The position numbers and the translations under genes are program-made. This document shows positions 55,990 to 64,000 of a stretch of 64,000 nt of DNA, one piece after another. The DNA is from Endothia cerciana (taxonomy: Eukaryota; Ascomycota; Sordariomycetes; Diaporthales; Cryphonectriaceae), in assembly GCA_026119935.1 (NCBI GenBank), contig JALRMH010000027.1:1-64000 (forward strand), in the 5' to 3' direction. How positions within the stretch are numbered: position 1 is the stretch's first letter; each line of letters begins with the position of its first letter. The notes beneath the pieces were generated by a model. That model searched no databases and had not been told where the DNA came from. It was given only the letters and a program-made list of their open reading frames with translations.

Positions 55990-58034
55990 TCAAGAGTACA
56001 GATCCGGATAAGATGCCTTGATCATGTCGGCTCCCTGCGAGATAACGGGTTAACAAATGAAGTTTTTCTCAGCCAGATTCGGGCGGATCTTACCTTCTCC
56101 CCGATCATGTAGACCGCGTTCTGGATGCGGCAATCCGGAATGACCGGGATGACGGAGGCATCAATGACACGGAGCTTGTCGACCCCGTAGACCTTGAGCC
56201 TGTTGTCCACCGCACCTTGTTTGATGTCCTTACCCATACGGACGGTCCCGCAAGGGTGGAAGCCGGTCTGCGATCTCTCCTTGATCATGGTCTCCATCGC
56301 CTCGTCGGACTGGCGCGGCATCGGCCAGGGGTAGTCTTCCCCGATGATGTCCTTCATGCCTTCGCCATGCATCAGGATGTCGTCCACAAAGCGGACGCCC
56401 TGACGGAGAGCCACGAGGTCGAGGCGGTTCTCGAAGAAGTTGATGTTGACCTTCGGCTGCCCGAGCGGGTCAAGCGAGCTGAGCGTCACAGTGCCGCTGC
56501 GCGAGAGCGGCCTGAGCAGGTCCACGATGACCGTAAACCAGTCACCCTCAGGCGGGCAGGGAATGTGCCACTGGAACGCGTCCGAGAACATGGGGACGAA
56601 GTCGATCTCGAAATGCGGCTGACCGCCAGGGCCGAACGGATCAACACCGCTGTTCGCCTTCTTGTAGGCGACGTACTCGTCGTCCTTCTCGAGCCACGAG
56701 TCGATGCGAGGGAGACCGACGACCTCGAGGAGGCCGCTGGTATAGGGACCTTTGTTCTTATTGGCGTAGGCAGACACGGCCGCATCGTGAGCTGGGCCCG
56801 GGCGGAGGAGGTGACTGTCCAGACCCAAACCGTCCTTCAGTCTGAATACGTGAGCCAGGATAGGGTGGTCGCTTCAATGCCTTCAAGTCAGCAAGTTTCA
56901 ATGGAAAAGGTCGTCACTATCGCAGCAGGATACATGGCTCAGGTGAGGATTGGAAAGTGGAAGGCGAAAAATAGCTACTCACAGGAGATTCTGCCCCACA
57001 TTCTCTGATGCGACGACCGGAGTGATGCCGAAGTCTTGGAGCGTCTTCTCCGGGCCAATGCCAGAAAGCATAAGCAGCTTAGGAGATTCGAAGACGCCTT
57101 GGGAGACGATGACTTCGTGGTTCGCTTGGAACGTGTAGGAGCTGCCGTCCAGGCCGACGACTTCGACACCAGTCGCCTTACTACCTTCGATAAGGATCCG
57201 CTTGGACTGGGTCTTCGACAAGACGGCGATGTTCTCTTTGCCCTTCAGGTACATCCAACTGGATGAGCGCTTGCCGTTATAGATGGAGTTGGTGCATTTC
57301 CACAGCCCTCGCATCGTACCGCTGTGAACGTCGTCGGTGAGTTCTTCACCTTTGCTGACCCAGGCCTTCTCGAGAGCGTCGCGGAAGGGCTTCAATTCCG
57401 GGACAAGATCCGAGTGGGAGACTGGGATTGGTCCGTCCTGCCCGATATACCTGAGCTCCGGCCGGTACATACCAGGGTCGTCGTGGTAGGTCGCTGGCTA
57501 GAACCCGTGCAGCATGTTTAGCTCTCTCGTCCGGCATGCTGTTACCGCCTGCGGCTTGAGACCTACCTTGTATAGGTACTCCCTCACGTGCTTCCACGTC
57601 CACTCATCCCCAGCATACTCTGCCCAGTCGTCAAAGGTTGCCGCAGAGCCCGGGATCCACGTGTAGTAGTTGAGGCAGCTGCTCCCGCCGAGAACCTTGC
57701 CGCGGGTGTTGGGCTTCTCGACGCGGGTGTACTCAGCCCGGTCGATCATGGTGGTCTTGTACGCCCAGTCGTACTTGCTCCCGCGTAACTCGAAAGCCCG
57801 GGCTGGAGTCGTGATGGCGTCGACATCCTCGGGGTTTCTAATGCCGGCTTCGATGACCAGGATACTGACCTTGGGGTTCTCTGCAAGACGGCCAGCAACT
57901 ACGCAGCCCGCAGTGCCGCCTGCATGGGAAAGTGGTCAGTGGATAGGGGTCGGACAACCAGGGAGGGATGACAGCCACAAACCTCCGACGACGATGAAGT
58001 CAAATTTCTTTGCTGCTTCGTTCACTGAAGGCAT
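55990..58034 (-). CDS. GMC-family FAD oxidoreductase
   Basis: Five exons (57983-58034, 57567-57919, 56983-57497, 56094-56871, 55990-56034) give 580 aa with every join in frame. GMC flavoproteins oxidise alcohols, sugars, choline or aromatic alcohols. The N-terminal FAD motif is FDFIVVGGGTAGCVVAGRL, followed by ILVIEAG and the signature GKVLGGSSCLNYYTWIPG. The second signature region is FESPKLLMLSGIGPE. The C-terminal catalytic pair is in TGFHPCGTVRMG (His) and VIPDCRIQNAVYMIGEKGAD (Asn). No signal peptide and no PTS1 (ends DLYS), so it is probably cytosolic. The substrate is undetermined; it is nearest in style to fungal choline dehydrogenase/alcohol oxidase-like GMCs. An upstream in-frame ATG (58133) is possible, but the start at 58034 places the FAD motif at residue 12, as in relatives. 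Confidence 0.9.
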
Positions 58035-59339
58035 ATTGTCAATTTTCAAGGGGGATAAGGCTGGGCTCAGCTCTTCGTACACAGCGGACGGGATGGGAAG
58101 GTCTTCGCCGATCGCAGACGACGGTGATTCCAATGATGATAACGAGATGTCTTTTGACTATTTCTCAAATGAACCTGCTACTGATGAGTCCTCATAATTT
58201 GTTACCACCCGGACGGCCACGTCGTCAGTTCTTATAGATGACTGCAGGTCTACTACCAAATAACCTCCCGGGCAACCTCCGCTATGACGGGATCATGGCG
58301 GAATACCTCCAGGGTCGTAACTTGTCGCCACAGCCAGTACAATTGGGGTTTTTCCTTGTCTCTTACTAACTTACATACAATCCTCGCCAGGGTGTGCTCA
58401 GTCCCAACAGAGTAGATTGGTTTGGTGAAGGCTTGCAACGCTCTATGCAACCCATCCCCCCCCCCAGGCTTGCGGCTTGCATGTGAGTGGACGCCACTTA
58501 CCGGACATGCTTCGGGATTGGCTCAGCGAAGCTGTCCGACAGAACTTTCGAACCCTCACGCATGCAGTGAGTAAGCGCAGTAACGACGCCTATGTAACCG
58601 TTGCATATTGCCTCAGCGGAACAACACCCCGAGCTTTCACCATTAGCTCCACCCGAAGAGCGCCTTGCCGAAAATATCGCGCCTTGCAGCCAGAGGCCGC
58701 GATTGTTCAGAACCAAGGCTGCCAGGCATCACCGTCTCTTCTGCACCGGTACACCTCGTTGTCTGTGCGTGTCCTTGATCGCGAGTGAGGCCGACTGCGC
58801 GAGTTTGCCGATAGGAAGGACTAAGAATTCTATCCCGCTTGCATCATGCAAGGCCCTTCCCCGGGAACGGGGAAGAAATGTTTCACTCTCCGCGCGAGTA
58901 ACTTAGGAAAGGTTGCTACTCTGACTGCGAGCTACTCGCGAGCTTCCGCCTCGTCCTTGTGCCGGCTCAACGGTATCCCGGAAATCATTATGTGCTTCCC
59001 GTTAGCACATTGAATCCTGTGATCGAGTAGACCAAGTGGCGAATGTGGCCGACTATCATGTCTCGGAGATTTGGACTTTCGAAGACCATTACTGATCCAT
59101 GCCTGTACATTGCACACATATTTAGACAAGATCGTGATCTGACCCCATTGAATTCAAACATTTAAATCACCAGTACACTCATCGTCAAAGTTCATCGACA
59201 ACATAGGAATCAGGCACTCGCCGTCTCTCATGTTTGAGCTTCTACGAGCCAGTGACTCTTCAATGGAGTACCTACTTCTGCGACTACCTTCGAACACCAT
59301 CGTCACTACGGCTTAATAGAATATACCAAGCTCCACCAA
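58035..59339. other. Intergenic 1.3 kb, no gene seen
   Basis: This contains the GMC promoter side and a C10 tract at 58456-58465. Open frames are short (up to about 100 codons) and unrecognised. Confidence 0.5.
58456..58465. repeat. Poly(C) tract, 10 nt
   Basis: Ten consecutive C upstream of the GMC gene. Confidence 0.9.
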
Positions 59340-61100
59340 GGCTGTCCCTTGTGCAAATCCAAGCACGCAACAGCGGTTCAACGGCGGCGGTCCCGCCATG
59401 GGCTTGATGCTACTGCAAGACACGCAGCTCATCGGAACTCTAGCACATCACGCGCCCACTGCAGCTGGAAATGTAGCCATGCTCACGCTTCGAGCGCTTG
59501 GCGAGAATTCGAGATAGTCATGACATCTAGCCCTTGACCTCCGCCAGGTTCCCCGAGGGGATTGATAGGAAGTGCAAGGCTCTGCTCAGCATCTCCACCG
59601 CGGGTCCAGGGACAGGATCTGAGGACACCCTGGTCCATGTGAGAGGATTCACAATCAAGGTGTTTGCGGAGGAAACAAACCAGGATTTTGTCTTGCATGA
59701 CATTGTGAGTAATCTTGCTCAGCCATGTGGGGGCTCGTACTGACCAGAGTCCATCCGATCAGCTTCATGCGAGGCCTCGTCAAGTTCTCAAGCCTCAACC
59801 GATCTCAACAGAGGCACCCACCCGGCCTCCAATGTCAAAAACACAACCACGGTAAGTCAGGGTATAGGAAATGGATGATGAGTTATCTTCAAGATCTACT
59901 AAACAGACTTTAGGTATGGGAGTAAGGTTCCTCGCAGAAAATTCCCTTCGCTGACACACACTAGGAATAGCCATAGCTCTCGCCGTATGAACCAGGAGGG
60001 TCCCCACGCCTTGATTGCGTACCTTGCTCAACCGGGTGACATCGAAGTCGATCCGCTAAGTCGGCGCCTTCAGTGATCACACGTACAAGCTTGTAAAAGA
60101 TGATAAGAAACCTCGTCCACATGAAGACGCACTTCGAGCCCAATCAGCACAACAATGTGCTGACGAACGCCGAGACTAGACCGCTTGCTGGTGAGGATCC
60201 TGATAACCATGCAGCAGACCGTGCAACGCCACCGGGGATGGTTTCTACCCCTCCTTCGGTTATACTTCCAAATCATGAGCCCCGAAGAGGCCGATGTATC
60301 CAAGGCTACACGTGTAACGTCTTCGACACGACCAAGGTCTGGGCTCATGCCGACTATCCGCACATCCAGGTTGACGAGCTTACACTTCACGACGGGATAA
60401 GTTGAGTCATGCCGTCTTTCTTATGAATGGCTCTTTTCCTAATGACTGGTATTCTGCATCGGGGATACCTTCTATCTTCAGCTTGATGAGTATTTGGCCG
60501 ATGTTGAGCAGACTGGCGCTCTCCCCCCCCCCACCCACCCACAAGAATGGTGCCCGGGATAGCTCCTTCTGTAGATCAACGGTGAGCAAGTTTCTCAACA
60601 CTACAGGCTTACTGCACCGCCTATGGAAGAGCACGAGATCCATTTGGCCAAGGTCAAGGGGTCTCTCGTCGTACCACTGCATACAATGCTCGAAGCCTGC
60701 ATATTTGCGCATCCGGACGCAGCACGCTACAGACTTGGTGTCAACTACCACGGTCTGCCACGTAATCGTTGAGCCTGTCCGGTGGACGGCTCTTTTCAAC
60801 GAGGCGCCCCCACGAGCGCCACAATCACTTGCCGTGTCGATCGTAGCTATTCAAAGTCTACGCTAGAGTCAGTGATGTTCAAAATAGCGTCGTATGGCGC
60901 CAATGGCTCCACGTATGTGCCGAGAGGTGGCAGCGAGCATGACCAGTGGGCCAACCGTGCAGTGCCTACATACACGTTGAAAGTGACGAATGAAGGCTAT
61001 AATCCCTGGGGGAAAGCCTCCGCAAAGAAGTCTGGTCAGCAGGGTCACTTCGTGTAGGTTGAGCAGCTCCCTAAGGGGCCAGGTCTGGGAAATTTGATCC
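59340..61100 (+). pseudogene. Catalase pseudogene (heme catalase, small-subunit clade)
   Basis: Pieces of a monofunctional catalase appear in the correct order but in changing frames. They are GLMLLQDTQLIGTLAH (59401-59448), VRGFTIKVFAEETNQDFV (from 59639), KFSSLNRSQQRHP (about 59779-59820), ASNVKNTTT in a shifted frame, FSDHTYKLVKDD (about 60073), HFEPNQ and LAGEDPDNH, YFQIMSPEEADVSK, VWAHADYPHIQVDELTL (about 60340), MVPGIAPSVD (60547-60576), IFAHPDAARYRLGVNYHGLP and finally EHDQWANRA and KKSGQQGHFV (to 61057). Several stops and at least five frame changes separate them. The proximal heme-ligand Tyr expected before PDA is His here (CAT, 60710-60712). Active catalase cannot be made. A C10 tract interrupts the 3' part. 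Confidence 0.85.
60523..60532. repeat. Poly(C) tract, 10 nt, inside the catalase pseudogene
   Basis: Ten C followed by ACCCACCCAC, at a point where intact catalases have ordinary coding sequence; probably a decay product. Confidence 0.85.
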
Positions 61101-61784
61101 ACACATCCATCTTCCTCTGGCCACTTGTGTTCTCGTCCTCATCGTAGAGTACAGATGATGAGTTCTGGACCGGGTGCTTCAAGTATCTAAGCACCATCCA
61201 ATGATTGACAGTAACAGGTACTTGTCGATCCAGAGCTAGCCAGAAGGGTTGAGGCCGCATTGCTTCCCCTGCGCGGCCGACCCCTGATGCGCTGCTTCCT
61301 GGAAGAGGAGTCCAGTTTTTGGGCCTGGCCCAACGACCGCCCATATTTCTTTGGTAGCCTAACTCATCACCGTAATCTATTCCATCCAGTACCTCGGACA
61401 TTGTCTCTATCCGCGGGCCCCAAACAATATATCTATCGGCCGATGACGGATGATCAAACTGAAGCAGTATTTGGCAACACACGAAGAAATCTAGATTAGT
61501 ATTTCTTAAGCCATATCAAGTGAAGTTACCCTCGAGTTTATTAGGGCGAGTATGAAGTGATTCTGAATCAAAACTTGGTCTGGATCTTTGATGACATTTA
61601 TTCCTCATGCCGCACCACACGCCGGGTATCACACCTCTAAAGCACCACTAGGCCGATAAGGAAGTACATGGGATATCCAAGAGTTTGCTGCACATGTTGT
61701 CGTCTTCACAACTAGGGGTGCCCCGCATGCTATCCTCCCTCGGGTTGAGTTATTGACTTCCTGTTGTCAAATGATAAAGCCAAG
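61101..61784. other. Intergenic, no certain gene
   Basis: A minus-strand open frame of 145 codons (61045-61482) overlaps the catalase pseudogene tail. It has no recognisable domain and is not annotated as a gene. Confidence 0.4.
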
Positions 61785-63228
61785 CTAGAAGCAGAAAACT
61801 TGGTCCGTCATTTTTGATGCCGCACCGGGCTTCGCGAAACCTAAGTCAACCAGTGCTTTCTTAGCAGCATTCACCATCCCCGGAGGTCCACAAAGCAGGA
61901 CCTTGGACCCATCCTCTTGGGCGTCGGGGAACCTCTGCGCCATGAGCTCCTTGGTGACAAACCCGGTCCCGTATATCCAGTTGTCAGGCGGGTTGTCCAA
62001 GAGATAGTGCATCGTCAGATTCTTCGGGTACCGTCTTGCAAATGTCTCGAGTTCTTCCCGCAGGAGGATGTCTCCTTCTGTCCGGTTGGCATAAATCAGG
62101 CTGACTTCGGTGGTATCCCTTGGGTCCTCGCAGATGGCCCGGATCAGCTGGTACATTGGCGTTATACCCGTGCCTCCGGCAAGCATCCCTATCTTCTTGC
62201 AAAGCCCCCTCCTGTATCGCATAGCTCCCTTGGGGCCCCGGAACAGGACTTCATCGCCGATCGACAGGTTGGCCAGGTACTTTCCAGTCAGAAGGCCATC
62301 GGGATAAACCTTGATGATGAGATCGAGTGTACCCTTGTCTGCATTGTTTGATACGGGTGTATATGATCGCTGGACAGTCGCACCATCGATCATGGCCTTG
62401 ATCGCCACATGTTGGCCTATCGGCAGACCGAGAACAGTATCCGGAGTGGGTAGCTCGAAGACGAGCCTGTAGACGTTTGGTGCGACCAGTTCTTTCTCAA
62501 TGAGAGGAAGAGGGTGAAATGTCTGTGGATCCAGCCAACCCCACGAAAGAAGCGGATCTGCCTTCGCTATCCGAGGGATCTTCTTGTGTGGTGCTTCACG
62601 GTGCAAAAAGCCGTCCATGCTTAGTAGCTGGGAAAACTTCCTTGCACCCCAGCCGCCCACAAGAAGAGCTACAGTTGAAGCCATGAAGAAGCCCTCCACG
62701 AATCCAAGTCCAGTTGCGCTGTTCGAGCTTTGTGATTGCCTTATTCTGACCAGCTTTGACAGAGCTGACAAGTCTGCCTTGCGGAGGCCAAGGAGAGCCC
62801 CGGTCAGGGCGCCAAGGGACACAACTGTGCCACCGACTACAGCTGGCATGCTGCCGTTGGCGCTCTGAGGTCTGGGCACGGCTTTGACAGCCAAACGTAC
62901 CGCCTTCGAGGTCGTCGATGCCTTGCTGTTGCCCTTGAGTTTGCCGATGTGGTACGCCGCCATAATCTCTTCGGCATCTTCGGAGTGGCCCGCATCGTCG
63001 AAGGCTTGAGTCCCGTCCTTTCCTGCCACATCTAGCAGGATGTCCACACCTCCCGGGTGATCGTCTAGGTATTTTGTAAGGTCGTATACTGGTCGCCGTT
63101 ATCAGTCTCTAGGCCTTTGTAAAGATTTGATGGCTTCGCTTACCCTCGCCGCGAATGGTCATCCAGCAGTCATGCCGTTCGCAGTGAGCCGCCACCTCCT
63201 TGGTGGTGAATTCTGTTTCCGCGCCCAT
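61785..63228 (-). CDS. Cytochrome b5 / NADH-cytochrome b5 reductase fusion
   Basis: Two exons (63144-63228, 61785-63088) give 462 aa. An N-terminal cytochrome b5 heme domain (residues 5-75) has the axial histidines His39 in DDHPGGVDILLDVAG and His63 in DDAGHSEDA. Two hydrophobic, Gly-rich segments follow (about 107-127 and 150-173; GGTVVSLGALTGALLGL, GFFMASTVALLVGGW). The flavin reductase unit has the FAD motif QRSYTPVS, the NAD motif IGMLAGGTGITPMYQLIRAI and LLCGPPGM near the C-terminus, ending QVFCF. It would pass electrons from NADH through FAD to its own b5 heme or to lipid desaturase/hydroxylase partners at a membrane. It differs from Ncb5or (no CS domain; membrane segments present) and from nitrate reductase (no molybdenum domain). 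Confidence 0.9.
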
Positions 63229-64000
63229 ACTGAAGCTGCTCGGCAAAAGGTGGATGAGGCCTTGGGGTTCACGAGGAGCCTGATCGGTGTTTCCTGGGTG
63301 GACGGCATTATTTCGCGTTGGCTGGCGTGGGCCTGCTTATAAGGGAGACTCGCGCAGCGTCGATGACTTTCAGGGGCCATTTCATTGCTCGGAGGCGCCT
63401 GCTATCCGGCCTGAGGGCCCATAAAATTCGTGGACGACCCTTTTGATTTTATAGTGGGCCGCCGAGGCTCTCAAATCTTGATTGCAACTCCAGGAATAGA
63501 TGCCGAGGTCTCTTGCCCTGTCAGTGCTTGAATTCTCGCGCCCGCGCAATCGAGCTGGGACCGACCGCATTATCCATATACTTCATCCTCTTAGGGAACA
63601 AGCATTGCTGATCCTGTCGCCCTCAGTCTACATTGCACCTGATCCAACCGAGAAGTTTTCGTCTGTGAAAAACTAATCACATTTTGAACCCGGGATTCAT
63701 CATGAATTCCGGCCCGGGGTGCCGAGGCACTTGAGAGGTTATCCACCAGGATATCGCTGCATGACTGATTCCACCTCAAAATTTGTGCCACGTTTTGCGG
63801 GTCGTCCTCACAACGGGCCGCATCTCGCTCCGACCGAAATCTTGAGACGACTTGGCTGATTTGCGTCGTCACTCACCAGTGACCGATCGCACTGCATTTG
63901 CGCCTCGGTAAGTGGACCTCTTATCAATCATGCTTTCTAAGGCTCTGCAGCTTGCAGCGCGCGGCTCTGCGATACTAGATTGCCCCTGTGAATACGGGCA
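63229..64000 (+). other. End of window; possible gene start at 63930
   Basis: No certain gene is present. An ATG at 63930 opens a frame (MLSKALQLAARGSAI) that runs off the window and resembles a mitochondrial leader. Too little is visible to call it a gene. The rest is upstream sequence of the b5 reductase gene. Confidence 0.25.

Noticed and set aside
56217..57008. 263-codon plus-strand frame across the GMC gene, and similar long antisense frames at 3251-3976, 8024-8608 and 26887-27555
   Set aside because: All mirror conserved genes on the other strand and show no protein-family features.
60407..60799. 130-codon minus-strand open frame
   Set aside because: It lies antisense to recognisable catalase remnants (for example RYRLGVNYHGLP on the plus strand).

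Overview
The window looks like nuclear DNA from a filamentous ascomycete (Pezizomycotina, most likely Sordariomycetes). The evidence is short GT-AG introns of about 50-150 nt, mostly monocistronic genes in alternating divergent and convergent order, GC-rich coding sequence, and a set of eukaryotic genes with fungal features (DLT1, ALG11, TFB4, a cytosolic UNC-45/She4 chaperone, UreG for a fungal urease). There is no sign of bacterial operons or CRISPR. The class-level assignment is inference from protein style. No database search was possible.

Positions 1-27.4 kb form a dense housekeeping block: arp3 (actin branching), a taspase/asparaginase-family Ntn hydrolase with a long N-terminal extension, tfb4 (TFIIH), an UNC-45/She4 myosin chaperone, gamma-glutamyltranspeptidase, trm2 (tRNA m5U54), alg11 (N-glycan assembly), cox18 (cytochrome oxidase assembly), pep12 (endosomal syntaxin), ndc1 (nuclear pore) and dlt1. 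All are structurally intact. I rebuilt their exon joins by hand and checked that the reading frame is kept.

Positions 27.4-46.6 kb are a sparser accessory stretch. It holds an intact ten-exon sugar-transporter-like MFS gene and an intact gene for a helical-domain/ankyrin protein of the kind found among fungal NLR-like proteins. It also holds a fragmented F-box-like family member, a CbbX-type AAA ATPase pseudogene with three +1 frameshifts and in-frame stops, AT-rich blocks (about 41.1-41.3, 42.0, 45.9 and 46.4-46.6 kb) and several short inverted or direct repeats. AT-rich islands beside decayed genes fit the usual effect of repeat-induced point mutation, but this was not computed.

Positions 46.6-58 kb return to conserved genes: nicotinamide riboside kinase, peptidyl-tRNA hydrolase 2, a divergent ribosome-biogenesis pair (utp7 and tsr1), ureG and a GMC oxidoreductase. 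Positions 58-61.8 kb are mostly non-coding but contain a heavily decayed catalase pseudogene. A cytochrome b5/cytochrome b5 reductase fusion closes the annotated part, and the last 0.8 kb has no certain gene.

The most notable observations are the catalase and AAA pseudogenes, the N-terminally extended taspase with an NLS and SUMO-interaction-like motif in its linker, a possible two-start (organelle/nuclear) trm2, the NLR-like ankyrin gene, and an unusual number of long poly(G)/poly(C) tracts in non-coding DNA. I did not find a clearly new multi-gene system.
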